Notes: a model not told the origin generated them from the sequence alone. Numbered from the stretch's first letter, positions 32,872-42,039 are shown. The stretch: 64,000 nucleotides of DNA from Acidobacteriota bacterium (GCA_003223645.1 QHVT01000008.1:310001-374000), one strand, 5' to 3'. A program made the numbers and translations.

Positions 32872-33317
32872 TTCAAGGGGGGATCGTAGCTGTGCCCGGA
32901 ATTCACGAGTCCCTTGCCGGACATGCGGAGCGAGAAGTGCGGCGTGATCATGAAGTGCACGCCGCCGTCGACGACCGCTGTCGTGCGGTCTTGGACCTCA
33001 TCGCTCGAGGTGGTGGAGCGGTGCACGCCGCCGCCGAGGAACGGCTGCCAGCGAGTCTGATTCACGAAGTAGTAGTGCGTGGTGAGGTCCACGTTGCGCG
33101 TGCGAAATTCGATGATGTGACCGTTGAAGATGCCGCCGATGGTGAGCTTTTGTTTCTCGGATGACGTCCCGAGCTCGAGGGCCCAGTGCGGCGTCGCGCG
33201 AAGTTCGACTGAGCCGCCAAACCCGCTGTCGGGCCCCGTGTAGAACGCGGACACGCGAACTTGCCCGAATGCAGACACGGCGGCCAGCAGGGAGAGTGCA
33301 ATCACGACATATCGCAT
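32841..33317 (-). CDS. Small outer-membrane beta-barrel protein
   Basis: The product is 158 residues with a signal peptide (MRYVVIALSLLAAVSAFGQ). The mature part is alternating aromatic strands (VRVSAFYTGPD, WALELGTSS, VDLTTHYYFV, WQPFLGGGVH, FSLRMSGKG) and ends in AWRF. A C-terminal Phe is the usual BAM insertion signal. It resembles OmpW/OmpA-barrel-like proteins with about eight strands. The ligand is unknown. The 3' codons are duplicated in the neighbouring repeat. Confidence 0.8.
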   Translation of the reverse strand: MRYVVIALSLLAAVSAFGQVRVSAFYTGPDSGFGGSVELRATPHWALELGTSSEKQKLTIGGIFNGHIIEFRTRNVDLTTHYYFVNQTRWQPFLGGGVHRSTTSSDEVQDRTTAVVDGGVHFMITPHFSLRMSGKGLVNSGHSYDPPLKGELGLAWRF

Positions 33318-33350
33318 GCCGTGATTACACACCCACGTCCGCTTCACGGC

Positions 33351-34529
33351 TCAAACAGTTTCGACAATCATTGCCGCGGCTTCGCCGCCGCCGATGCAGA
33401 TCGCCGCGAGGCCGCGCTTTGCGCCGCGGTCCTGCATCGCGTGCAACAGCGTGACAAGAATGCGCGCGCCGCTCGCGCCGATCGGATGTCCGAGGGCCAC
33501 GGCGCCGCCGTTCACGTTCAGCTTCGCGTGCGGAATGTTGGCGTCCTTCATCGCCGCCATCGCCACCGCGGCGAAGGCCTCGTTGATCTCGAACAGGTCG
33601 ATGTCGTCGACCGTCATGTTCGCGCGGCGCAGCACGATGTCGATCGCCTTCGCCGGCGCGGTCGTGAACCACTCCGGCTCGTGCGCCGCCGTCGACTGCG
33701 CGACGATGCGCGCGATCGGCGTGAGGTTATTTTTCTCCGCGTACTCCGCCGACGTGACGACGAGCGCCGCGGCGCCGTCGTTGAGCTTCGAGGAGTTCGC
33801 GGCCGTCACCGTGCCGCCTTCTTTCAGAAACGCAGGCTTCAGCGTCGCCATCTTCTCGAGCGGCGCGGCGAACGGCTCTTCGTCGTCGATGACCGCAGAC
33901 TTCCCCTTCTTGCTCTCGATCTCGACGACCGCGATTTCCTTTTTGAACTTGCCGTTCTTCGTCGCGTCCTGCGCGCGTCGATACGACTCGCGCGTGAACT
34001 CGTCCTGCTCTTCGCGCGTGAATTCGTACTTTTTCACGCACAGCTCCGCGCAGTTGCCCATGTGCTTGTCGCCGTACGGATCCCACAATCCGTCGTGGAT
34101 CATGAGGTCGATCATCCTGCCGTTGCCCATGCGATATCCGCCGCGCGCCTGCGGCAGCGCATACGGCGCGTTCGACATCGACTCCATGCCGCCGGCAATG
34201 GCGATGTCATACTCGCCGCAACGAATGTCATTCGCGGCATACATCACCGCCTTCATCCCCGAGCCGCAGACTTTGTTGACCGTCACCGCGCCCGCGCTGA
34301 CCGGGATGCCGGCGAAGATTCCGGCCTGCCGCGCCGGCGCCTGGCCGATGCCCGCCTGCAGGACGTTGCCCATGATCACCTGCTCGATTTGATCCGGCTG
34401 CACGCGCGCATTCTGCAGCGCGCACTGAATCGCCGTCGCGCCGAGCCTCGGCGCAGGAATGGACGACAGCGTGCCGAGGAACGAGCCGATCGGCGTGCGC
34501 GCCGCGCCGAGGATCACGATTTCTTTCAT
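33351..34529 (-). CDS. Acetyl-CoA acetyltransferase (thiolase)
   Basis: The product is 392 residues, the normal length for a biosynthetic or degradative thiolase II. The acyl-accepting Cys is in VNKVCGSGMKAV; NEAFAAVAM, GHPIGASGARILVTL and the closing CIGGGEAAAMIVE carry the other catalytic His and Cys. It condenses two acetyl-CoA or cleaves acetoacetyl-CoA. A ribosome-binding site AAGGAG precedes the ATG. It is divergent from the lysine aminotransferase gene, 90 bases away. Confidence 0.95.
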   Translation of the reverse strand: MKEIVILGAARTPIGSFLGTLSSIPAPRLGATAIQCALQNARVQPDQIEQVIMGNVLQAGIGQAPARQAGIFAGIPVSAGAVTVNKVCGSGMKAVMYAANDIRCGEYDIAIAGGMESMSNAPYALPQARGGYRMGNGRMIDLMIHDGLWDPYGDKHMGNCAELCVKKYEFTREEQDEFTRESYRRAQDATKNGKFKKEIAVVEIESKKGKSAVIDDEEPFAAPLEKMATLKPAFLKEGGTVTAANSSKLNDGAAALVVTSAEYAEKNNLTPIARIVAQSTAAHEPEWFTTAPAKAIDIVLRRANMTVDDIDLFEINEAFAAVAMAAMKDANIPHAKLNVNGGAVALGHPIGASGARILVTLLHAMQDRGAKRGLAAICIGGGEAAAMIVETV

Positions 34530-34619
34530 GGAAGCTCCTTACGGTAAGATGCACCGCTTTTTTACTGCAGCAATCGCAGTTCTATCATTCCTGTCAATCC
34601 TTCTGCAGGAGCGCCTTTC

Positions 34620-35960
34620 ATGCCTGTCTCATCCATCACTGATCGCCGTCTCCACGTACAGCCGGCGGAAGTGCACAACGTCCTGTCGCGGCACATGCTC
34701 GCCGACGGGTACGACATCGTCATGGACCTTCGGAAGTCGAAAGGCTCGTGGGTGTTCGACGCGCGCCGCGGCCGCAGCGTCCTCGACTTCTTCACCAACT
34801 TCGCGTCCGTGCCGATCGGCTACAACCATCCGAAGATGGACACCCCGGAGTTCCGCGACCGCATCGCCGACGCGGCGATCAACAAGCCCGCGAATTCCGA
34901 CATCTACACGACCTACATGGCGGAGTTCGTCGAGACCTTCGCGCGCATCGCCGTCCCGCCGTCGCTGAACAAGCACATGTTCTTCATCGAAGGCGGCGCC
35001 CTCGGCATCGAGAACGCCGTGAAAGCCGCGTTCGACTGGAAAATTCGCAAGAATTTCAAGAACGGATCTCCGTCCGAGAAGGGGACGCAGATCATGCATC
35101 TGCGCGAAGCCTTCCACGGACGCACCGGCTACACGCTGTCGTTGACCAACACGGACCCGCGCAAGACGCAGTACTTCCCGAAATTCGACTGGCCGCGCAT
35201 CGACAATCCGAAGCTGCGCTTCCCCGTCGATTCCGACGTCGACCAGCGCGAGCAAGCCGCGCTCGATCAGGCGAAGCAATTCCTCGCCGATCGCAAGGAT
35301 GACGTGGCGGCATTCATCATGGAGCCGATCCAGGGTGAAGGCGGCGACAACCATTTCCGGCCCGAATTCTTCCGCGCCGTTCGTCAGCTCTGCGACGAAA
35401 ACGAAATGCTGCTCATCTTCGACGAAGTGCAGTCCGGCGTCGGCATCACCGGAAAAATGTGGTCGTTTCAGCATTACGGCGTCGAGCCCGACCTCTTCTG
35501 TTTCGGGAAGAAAACGCAGGTCTGCGGCTTCGCCTCCAGCGACCGCATCATGGAGATCGCCGAGAACGTCTTCACCGTCTCCTCGCGCATCAACTCCACG
35601 TGGGGCGGCAACCTCACCGACATGGTGAGATCGCAGCGCTACTTCGAGATCATCGACGAAGAAAACCTCGTCGACAACGCCGCGAACGTCGGCGCCTACT
35701 TCCTCGGCGAGCTCCAGCGCTTTTCGCAGGACTTCCCCGACCTCGTCACCAACGTCCGAGGCCGCGGCCTCATGGCCGCGTTCGATCTCCCGAGCAGCGA
35801 AATCCGCGACAACGCGCTGAAAGCGTTCATGGCGCACGACGTCATGGTGCTCGCGTCCGGACACCAGTCCGCACGCTTCCGTCCGCCGCTGAACCTGTCG
35901 ATGGACGAGGCGGCGGAGGGTGTGCGGCGGATGGAGAAGGCGCTCAAGGAACTGGCGTAA
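34620..35960 (+). CDS. lat: L-lysine 6-transaminase
   Basis: This 446-residue PLP aminotransferase matches the L-lysine epsilon-aminotransferase family along its length: VHNVLSRHMLADGYDIVMDL, FFTNFASVPIGYNHPKM, FFIEGGALGIENAVKAAFDWK, HLREAFHGRTGYTLSLTNTDP. The cofactor motifs are FIMEPIQGEGGDNHFRPEF, FDEVQSGVG and FCFGKKTQVCG with the Schiff-base Lys. It converts lysine and 2-oxoglutarate to 2-aminoadipate semialdehyde and glutamate. The thiolase opposite may serve the same catabolic route; that is inference. Confidence 0.93.
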   Translation: MPVSSITDRRLHVQPAEVHNVLSRHMLADGYDIVMDLRKSKGSWVFDARRGRSVLDFFTNFASVPIGYNHPKMDTPEFRDRIADAAINKPANSDIYTTYMAEFVETFARIAVPPSLNKHMFFIEGGALGIENAVKAAFDWKIRKNFKNGSPSEKGTQIMHLREAFHGRTGYTLSLTNTDPRKTQYFPKFDWPRIDNPKLRFPVDSDVDQREQAALDQAKQFLADRKDDVAAFIMEPIQGEGGDNHFRPEFFRAVRQLCDENEMLLIFDEVQSGVGITGKMWSFQHYGVEPDLFCFGKKTQVCGFASSDRIMEIAENVFTVSSRINSTWGGNLTDMVRSQRYFEIIDEENLVDNAANVGAYFLGELQRFSQDFPDLVTNVRGRGLMAAFDLPSSEIRDNALKAFMAHDVMVLASGHQSARFRPPLNLSMDEAAEGVRRMEKALKELA

Positions 35961-35965
35961 TCGTT

Positions 35966-36078
35966 CGGGCGGCGAGACGCCGCCCGTCCAGCCGCCGAGA
36001 ACGGCGGCGTTCCGATGCGTTTGGAACGCCGGTGTCTCGCCGGCTGGCACGGCGCCGTCTCGGCGCCGCGCGAGGACG
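35966..36078. repeat. Cluster of short palindromes
   Basis: GGGCGGCGAGACGCCGCCC, then GCCGCCGAGAACGGCGGCG, GCGTTTGGAACGCC and GGCGCCGTCTCGGCGCC hairpins in a row. They lie between convergent genes and can serve as a bidirectional terminator. Confidence 0.85.
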
Positions 36079-36092
36079 ACGGCCGCGTAGCG

Positions 36093-37871
36093 TCATCGCA
36101 GGGCGCGGCGCAGCTCGTCGTACAGAATGATTGATGCTCGGACGCAACTCTCCCAATCAGCGAGGTGCAGAGACTCGTTCTCCGAATGCGCGTTGCACGG
36201 CGGATCTTCGACGCCCATGAGCAGGAGCGGAGTGCCCGCGAACGCGGACTCGAATGTGCCGACGAAACTGATCGAGCCGCCGGTGCCGATCATCTCGACC
36301 TCGCGTCCGTAGCCGCGCGTGAGCGCGCGTCGCGCGGCGTCGAAGACCGGACCGGTCGCGTCGGTGCGCCACCACGGCACGCTCTTCACGATCTGCGCGG
36401 AGACGAGCGCGTGCGGCATCGAGATCGCTTTTAGTTTTGCGATGATCTCTTCGCCGTAGCTTGCGGAGTCACGTGGCGGAACGGTGCGGATGGAGAGACG
36501 CGCGCGTGCCGATGCGGCGAGCTGGTTGAAGGATTGTTCGACCGGCGGCGCGTCGAAACCGATGACGGCGATGGCGGGCTCGTTCCAGGTTTGTTCGCGC
36601 GTGCCGGTGAGGGCGACGCCGTCGAGCAGGCCGAGATCGCGGTGGAGTTTTTCGTTTGTCATCCCGAGCGTGAGCGAGGGACCTGGGCGGGCGGGGCCGC
36701 GAGGCACGTTCATCGCGCCCCGCCCGCCCGGGTCCCTCGCTACGCTCGGGATGACATCCGCGATCAATTTACAGAGAATCGCGATCGCGTCCGGCGCTGC
36801 GCCGCCGCCTCGTCCGCTGTGCAGCGGACGCTCGAGCGTGCGCACTTCGATGTCGACGATGCAGAGGCCGCGCAGACTCTGCGTGAGTGCGGGGATGCCG
36901 GTGTCGGCGTTCGGCGTGTCGGCGAGGACGACGGCGTCGGCGCGGAGAAGCTCGCCGTAGCTCTCGAGAAATTGGCCGAGGTTGGGCGAGCCGATTTCTT
37001 CTTCGCCTTCGATGAAAAACGTCAGATTGCACGGCGGTGCCCCGCGATAGCTCGCAGCCGCCGCGACGTGCGCGAGCACGCCGCCTTTGTCGTCGGACGT
37101 GCCGCGTCCGTACAAACGTCCGTCGCGCTCGGCCGGCTCGAACGGCGGTGTCGTCCAGCGATCGATCTTTCCGACCGGCTGCACGTCGTGATGTCCGTAG
37201 ATGAGCAGCGTCGGGAGTTGCGGATCGACGTCGATCGAGCCGAAGACGGACGGATGCGCGTTATCGACTTCGAGGAGCCGCACGTTTCCGATGCCGTGCT
37301 TCTCGAGCAGCCGCGCGGTCGCTTCGGCGGAGCGGCGCACTTCTTTCGGATCGGACGCGGACACGCCGGGAATCCGGCAGAGCTCTTCCAGATCGGCGCG
37401 AAACTCATCGCGCTGCTGTGCAAAGCGATCGAGCGCGACGAGCAGCGCGATGTCGTGCAGATGTCCGGCATCGTGCTCGCGCATCTTCGTCACGAGCTGC
37501 GCCAACGTTATGCGTCCGGCGTTCTCGAACGTTCCTTCGCGCGCAAACGCGCGTTCGTCGGCATTGCGCAACAGCGAAACGCTTTGAGCGCGCGCATTCG
37601 CAAACGCGCGGAGTGCAGCGTCGCAGTCATCTTCGATGTAGCGCCGTTCGATCGCGAGTTGATTGCCGTTCAAATCACGCAGCAGCGGATCGTCTTCATG
37701 CAGCAACTGATCGATGCGCACCGAATATCCCTCGGACTCGATGTCGCGCAGGTGACAGACGTTCTCGACGATCGCCCATTCGCCGGGCGACGCCTTCTCC
37801 TTCGTGTCGAGCACGCCGCCGATCAGGCTGGCGACGCGTTTCGGAAAGTCCGCGAGATCTTCAAAGCTCAT
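36093..37871 (-). CDS. DinB-domain / M20 peptidase fusion with an in-frame repeat
   Basis: This 592-residue protein is odd. Residues ~1-145 are a DinB-like four-helix domain (GEWAIVENVCHLRDIESEGY, RITLAQLVTKMREHDAGHLHDI), whose three His-type ligands bind a metal. Residues ~148-592 are an M20 di-/carboxypeptidase: YGHHDVQPVG, YGRGTSDDKGG, EGEEEIGSPN, and GTGGSISFV near the end, supplying the dinuclear zinc ligands. The two usually occur as separate proteins. At residue ~375 a segment of ~33 residues (IPSVARDPGGRGAMNV... PSLTLGMT) is encoded by a palindromic repeat. It overlaps the upstream M20 gene by 11 bases, so this is one operon. Confidence 0.88.
   Translation of the reverse strand: MSFEDLADFPKRVASLIGGVLDTKEKASPGEWAIVENVCHLRDIESEGYSVRIDQLLHEDDPLLRDLNGNQLAIERRYIEDDCDAALRAFANARAQSVSLLRNADERAFAREGTFENAGRITLAQLVTKMREHDAGHLHDIALLVALDRFAQQRDEFRADLEELCRIPGVSASDPKEVRRSAEATARLLEKHGIGNVRLLEVDNAHPSVFGSIDVDPQLPTLLIYGHHDVQPVGKIDRWTTPPFEPAERDGRLYGRGTSDDKGGVLAHVAAAASYRGAPPCNLTFFIEGEEEIGSPNLGQFLESYGELLRADAVVLADTPNADTGIPALTQSLRGLCIVDIEVRTLERPLHSGRGGGAAPDAIAILCKLIADVIPSVARDPGGRGAMNVPRGPARPGPSLTLGMTNEKLHRDLGLLDGVALTGTREQTWNEPAIAVIGFDAPPVEQSFNQLAASARARLSIRTVPPRDSASYGEEIIAKLKAISMPHALVSAQIVKSVPWWRTDATGPVFDAARRALTRGYGREVEMIGTGGSISFVGTFESAFAGTPLLLMGVEDPPCNAHSENESLHLADWESCVRASIILYDELRRALR
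36658..36755. repeat. Palindromic element inserted in frame in the M20 gene
   Basis: It opens with GTCATCCCGAGCGTGAGCGA and closes with TCGCTACGCTCGGGATGAC. It is a single copy of the 12512-13145 family. No stop arises in the reading frame used. Confidence 0.95.
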
Positions 37872-38955
37872 TGGCCAGCCTCACCAGCGCGTCGCGACAC
37901 GCAAACACTTCGTCGACCCGCACATACTCGTCGATTCCGTGCAGTCCCGCACCTCCCGGTCCGAAGACGACGGTCGGAATTCCGGCGGCGCCGAGGATCG
38001 CGGCGTCCGTCCAGAACGTCATCGCGCCGGTTTCTTTTTTCGTGATCTGTCGCAGCACGTCCGGCAGCGGATGATCGTGCGGCGTGACATACGGTGAGCG
38101 CGTGAAGAGAAACTTGGCGCTCGCGCGAAACTTCGCATCCTCCGCACTGAGCCCCTTCAAAATCGCCTCGGACTCCTCACGCAAAATCTCCGGCGGCTCC
38201 CCTTCGACCGTGCGTCGCTCGACGTGCAGCGTGCAGCGATCGGGATACGTGCTCAGCTCGCGGCCGCCGCTGATGAGCGAGGCGTGCAGCGAGGGACGCC
38301 CGAGGAGCGGATGCGCGCGCGCGTGGAACGAGCGATCGAGCTGTTCGAGGCGCGCGAGCACGCGGCCCATGTGCGCGATCGCGTCGACGCCATCATCGGC
38401 GCGGCTGCCGTGCGCGGCGACGCCTTCCGTGACGATCTCGACCCACTCGAAGCCTTTGTGCCCGATGCCGATCATGAGATCGGTCGGCTCGGTGATCACG
38501 GCCGCATCGGCGCTCCACGTTTTCACGAGCGACTCCGCGCCGATGCTCATGTACTCCTCGTCGGCGACGATCGCGATGACGACTTTGCGTTTGCGCTGCG
38601 GCTGCGCGACGAGCTGCTGCGCGGCGCCGAGAATCGCGGCGACGCCGCCTTTCATGTCCTGCGAGCCACGGCCGTACATCCGTCCGTCGCGCTCGACCGG
38701 ATCGAACGGCGCGGACATTCCGTCGATGCCGACCGTGTCGCTGTGTCCACACAACATGAGCGATGGACCAGGGCCGTCGATCACGCCGATCACGTTCGTG
38801 CGGCCCGGCGCCGCTTCTTCGATGACCGCGTCAATGTTCATCGCGCGCAGCTTCGCGGCGATGTACTGCGCGATCTCGCTCTCGCCCGCGCCGCCCGGCA
38901 CCAGCGACGGATTGACGGAGTCGATGGCGATGAGATCGCGGAGGATGTCGATCAT
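37861..38955 (-). CDS. M20 deacylase (ArgE/DapE-like)
   Basis: The product is 364 residues, the usual length for acetylornithine deacetylase/succinyl-diaminopimelate desuccinylase relatives. Metal-binding and catalytic motifs: LCGHSDTVG, YGRGSQDMKGG, ADEEYMSIGAES, and a late FGPGGAGLHGIDEYV. Substrate cannot be chosen between acetylornithine, succinyl-DAP and other N-acyl amino acids. Its start overlaps the ornithine cyclodeaminase-like gene by 4 bases, which hints at amino-acid metabolism around ornithine or proline. Confidence 0.92.
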   Translation of the reverse strand: MIDILRDLIAIDSVNPSLVPGGAGESEIAQYIAAKLRAMNIDAVIEEAAPGRTNVIGVIDGPGPSLMLCGHSDTVGIDGMSAPFDPVERDGRMYGRGSQDMKGGVAAILGAAQQLVAQPQRKRKVVIAIVADEEYMSIGAESLVKTWSADAAVITEPTDLMIGIGHKGFEWVEIVTEGVAAHGSRADDGVDAIAHMGRVLARLEQLDRSFHARAHPLLGRPSLHASLISGGRELSTYPDRCTLHVERRTVEGEPPEILREESEAILKGLSAEDAKFRASAKFLFTRSPYVTPHDHPLPDVLRQITKKETGAMTFWTDAAILGAAGIPTVVFGPGGAGLHGIDEYVRVDEVFACRDALVRLANEL

Positions 38956-39887
38956 AGTTTCACGCCCACTCCTTGTTCGATCGCGCGCTCGTACGCGATC
39001 GATGCGGCCGCGGCGTCCTGAAATCCCGCGCCGGTCGAATCGAAGATGATGATCTCGTCGTCACTTTCGCGTCCGCGCGCACGGCCGGCGACGATCGCGC
39101 CGAGCTCCGCGTGCACGTCGTCGCGAGCCATCGCGCCGGCGGCGATCGCGGTGCGCAGATCGCCGATGCGCTCGCATTGCTCGAGCACGTCGGCGACGAC
39201 GAGCGCCTTGCGCATCGCATCGGGATCGATCTCCGACTTTTCGGGATTGTCGGCTCCGACGGCGGCGACGAACGTTCCGCGCTGGATGTCGCGCAGGAAT
39301 GCTTTCTTCGAAGTCGTGCAGGTGACGATCACGTCAATGTGGGTGCCGCTGCCCTCAGCGGCACCGCGACCGCTGAGGGCAGCGGTCGCCACATGGCGTT
39401 CAGCGAACGCGCGCGCGCGTTCGGGATCGATGTCGAATACCTGCACGTGATCGATCGGCAACACACAGCGGATCGCGTCGAGTTGCGCCGACGCCTGCGG
39501 TCCACAGCCGTAGATCATCGCGCTGTGCGAATTCGCGCGCGCGAGGTACTTCGCGGCGACCGCGCTCGCGGCGGCGGTGCGCTGCTTCGTGAGCTCGATC
39601 GAGTCCATGATCGCCAGCGGCGTGCCGTTGGTCGCGTCGAACAGCACCAGCACTCCCTGGATCGTCGGCAGGTTCGGATTGCCCGGAAAGTTCGCGTTCA
39701 ACTTCGCCGCGAACTGACGCGCGTCGATCGAAGTCTTGATGTGGAATGCGCCGCGATCGGCGTGCGCGCTGAGCAGTCCCGCGCCGACCGTGCCTTCGCC
39801 ATGCTGGCGGAACGCCGCTTCGACCGCGACAATGCAGTCGCTCATCGAGACGAGCGCGTTGTAATCGGCGCCGCTGAGAAAAATCAC
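38952..39887 (-). CDS. Ornithine cyclodeaminase / mu-crystallin family protein
   Basis: The product is 311 residues. N-terminal LSGADYNALVSMSDCIVAVEAAFRQHGEG, the KLNANFPGN substrate loop, then the Rossmann part with MIYGCGPQASAQLDAI and VTCTTSKKAF. Family members reduce imino acids or deaminate ornithine to proline using NAD(P). Which reaction applies is open. A GC-rich palindrome at 39340-39395 sits in frame in the Rossmann domain, translated as LSGRGAAEGSGTH. Confidence 0.9.
   Translation of the reverse strand: MIFLSGADYNALVSMSDCIVAVEAAFRQHGEGTVGAGLLSAHADRGAFHIKTSIDARQFAAKLNANFPGNPNLPTIQGVLVLFDATNGTPLAIMDSIELTKQRTAAASAVAAKYLARANSHSAMIYGCGPQASAQLDAIRCVLPIDHVQVFDIDPERARAFAERHVATAALSGRGAAEGSGTHIDVIVTCTTSKKAFLRDIQRGTFVAAVGADNPEKSEIDPDAMRKALVVADVLEQCERIGDLRTAIAAGAMARDDVHAELGAIVAGRARGRESDDEIIIFDSTGAGFQDAAAASIAYERAIEQGVGVKL
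39340..39395. repeat. Palindrome inside the cyclodeaminase-like gene
   Basis: GCCGCTGCCCTCAGCGGCAC is followed by GCGACCGCTGAGGGCAGCGG, and nearly complementary arms span about 50 bases. It is read without a stop. Confidence 0.8.
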
Positions 39888-39927
39888 GCGCCAACAGTAG
39901 ACGGGAACGCGGCGGCGTTCTAGGAAA

Positions 39928-40722
39928 TCACGCGCGCGTTTGCAAGCGATACGCGGAAGGCGTCAGGCCGAAGTGCCGGCGAAACGCGGTCGTGAAGTGC
40001 GACTGGTCGTAAAAGCCGGCCTCGACGGCGATGTCGGCGATCGAGCGCGTCGACGCCAACTGGTTGCGCGCATGCTCGAGCCGCAGGCGGCGCATGTACT
40101 CGCCGGGCGAGCAGCGGAGATGCGCGCGGAAGCCGCGCACGAGGTTCGCGGGATGAATGTCGCCGGCGCGCGCGATGTCGGAGAGCGACGGGCGCTCGAG
40201 GCAATGCGCGTGAATGAAGTCCCGTGCATCCCGAAGCCATCGCGGTGATGCTTCGCGTCGCGAGCGCGACGACCCGCCGATCAGTTCCAGCACGAGCCCC
40301 TCGACGACGATCGGCGACGACTCGTCGCTTGCAGACAGCTCGCGATGAATGCGCATCGCGACGCGCTCCCCATCTTCGCGCGGCACGAGCCGCGCCGTGT
40401 CGAACAACGCGGTGTACGGACGCAGCCGCGCGAGCGCGTCCTTCGAGACGCTGATCAACACGCACTGCGTTCCCGTCGACCCGTAGCGATTCGAATGCCC
40501 CACCACCGGCGGCCGCACGATTACGTCATACGGCGCAAGCTCGAACGTCCGCCCTTCGACCGACTCCTCGAACCCGCCGCGAAACGCGAAGCACAACGCC
40601 GCATTGTCATGCCCATGCCGCGGCAACGCGCGCGACGGCGCGTACGCGCTCTCGACGACGACGAAACCGCCCGCGTGCATGACGTGCTGCTCGGTGCCGT
40701 GCGTGAGAGGGCGGTAGGGCAT
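39928..40722 (-). CDS. AraC-family transcriptional regulator
   Basis: The product is 264 residues. The N-terminal cupin-like sensor has LPRHGHDNAALCFAFRGGFEE; the C-terminal ~100 residues hold two helix-turn-helix motifs (SLSDIARAGDIHPANLVRGFRAHL and SIADIAVEAGFYDQSHFTTAFRRHFGLTPSAYR). It lies upstream of the cyclodeaminase-M20 operon on the same strand, 40 bases away, and may regulate it or itself. The effector is unknown. Confidence 0.92.
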   Translation of the reverse strand: MPYRPLTHGTEQHVMHAGGFVVVESAYAPSRALPRHGHDNAALCFAFRGGFEESVEGRTFELAPYDVIVRPPVVGHSNRYGSTGTQCVLISVSKDALARLRPYTALFDTARLVPREDGERVAMRIHRELSASDESSPIVVEGLVLELIGGSSRSRREASPRWLRDARDFIHAHCLERPSLSDIARAGDIHPANLVRGFRAHLRCSPGEYMRRLRLEHARNQLASTRSIADIAVEAGFYDQSHFTTAFRRHFGLTPSAYRLQTRA

Positions 40723-40769
40723 GGGACTGCGATGTTATCGCACCGCCATCCGGATTGTTGCCGGCTCCC

Positions 40770-40830
40770 GGTGTAGGGCAGGCTTTCCAGCCTGCCCCCG
40801 GAGCGCAGGCCGGAAAGCCTGCGCAACACC
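40770..40830. repeat. Double palindrome (GGCAGGCTTTCCAGCCTGCC type)
   Basis: GGGCAGGCTTTCCAGCCTGC is followed by GCGCAGGCCGGAAAGCCTGC. It is a relative of the repeat at 16519 and lies between divergent genes. Confidence 0.88.
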
Positions 40831-40917
40831 GCGTAAAAACCACGTAAAAGATCGCTCGTGCCTGTTGCGCTTTCGCCGCGACGGACGTCCAACAGGAGTA
40901 TGACCAAGGAGGGTCGC

Positions 40918-42030
40918 ATGCGTCTCAGTCGCTCCTTCATCGCACTCCTCATCGCATTGGCAATCGCAGGATCCGCGGCCGCGTCGGTCGCTCCCGCGAA
41001 GCCGCTCATCCAGGTCGCCGTCCTGCTCGACACCAGCAACAGCATGGACGGCCTGATCGATCAAGCGCGCACGCAGTTGTGGCGCGTGGTGAACGAGCTG
41101 GCGACGGCGAAGAAAAACGGCGTCCGGCCCGATCTGCGCGTCGCGCTCTACGAATACGGCAACGACGGCCTCAAGGCGCCGCACATCCGCCGCGTCCTCG
41201 CGCTCACGCCGGACCTCGACAAGGTGTCGGAGGAGCTGTTCGCGCTGCGCACGAACGGCGGCAACGAATATTGCGGCCAGGTCATCGACGCCGCCACGAA
41301 GGACCTCGGCTGGAGCGCGTCCAACGCCGATCTGAAGCTGATCTTCATCGCCGGCAACGAGCCGTTCACTCAGGGCAGCGTCGACTTCCACGCCGCCTGC
41401 CGCCGCGCGATCGCGAAAGGCATCGTCGTCAACACGATCTTCTGCGGCCCGAAGGACGAAGGGGTACGCACGAACTGGAAGGAAGGCGCGGAACTCGCCG
41501 ACGGGCGTTACCTCGCGATCGATCAGAACACGCAGGTCGCCGAGATCGCCGCTCCGCAAGACGCCGCGATCGCCGTCCTCGGCGCGCAGTTGAATGAGAC
41601 CTACATCGGCTACGGCAACGCGGGAGCCGCGGGCAAAGGACGTCAGGCCGCGCAGGACCAGAACCTCGCGTCGAAGGCGACGGCCAACGTGCAGCGCCAG
41701 GTCGCGAAGGCGTCGGCCATGTATTCGAATTCGTCGTGGGACATCGTCGACGCGATCAACAGCGGCACGATCGATCTCGACAAAGTGAACTCGAAAGACC
41801 TCCCGCCGGAGATGCAGAAGATGACGCCGGCGCAGCGCAAAGCTTATGTGGCCGAGGCGCAGAAAAAACGCGGAGAACTGCAGACGAAAATCCGCAAGCT
41901 CGATGAAGACCGGCGAAAGTACGTCACGCAGAAACTGAAAGAGACGCCGCCGAAAGAGAACACGCTCGACGCGGCGGTGATCTCCGCCGTACGCGATTCC
42001 GGAACGAAGAAGGGCTACAAGTTCGACTGA
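40918..42030 (+). CDS. Exported VWA-domain protein
   Basis: The product is 370 residues from ATG 40918, chosen because AGGAGGG lies 5 bases before it and a signal peptide follows (MRLSRSFIALLIALAIAGSAAAS). The VWA domain opens with VAVLLDTSNSMDGL, an intact MIDAS DxSxS, and covers ~30-220. The C-terminal ~150 residues are helical and Lys/Gln-rich (MTPAQRKAYVAEAQKKRGELQTKIRKLDEDRRKYV), a coiled coil. Nine bases separate it from the VIT/VWA gene, so the pair is co-transcribed and probably works at the envelope. Confidence 0.88.
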   Translation: MRLSRSFIALLIALAIAGSAAASVAPAKPLIQVAVLLDTSNSMDGLIDQARTQLWRVVNELATAKKNGVRPDLRVALYEYGNDGLKAPHIRRVLALTPDLDKVSEELFALRTNGGNEYCGQVIDAATKDLGWSASNADLKLIFIAGNEPFTQGSVDFHAACRRAIAKGIVVNTIFCGPKDEGVRTNWKEGAELADGRYLAIDQNTQVAEIAAPQDAAIAVLGAQLNETYIGYGNAGAAGKGRQAAQDQNLASKATANVQRQVAKASAMYSNSSWDIVDAINSGTIDLDKVNSKDLPPEMQKMTPAQRKAYVAEAQKKRGELQTKIRKLDEDRRKYVTQKLKETPPKENTLDAAVISAVRDSGTKKGYKFD

Positions 42031-42039
42031 GGTGTTGCG

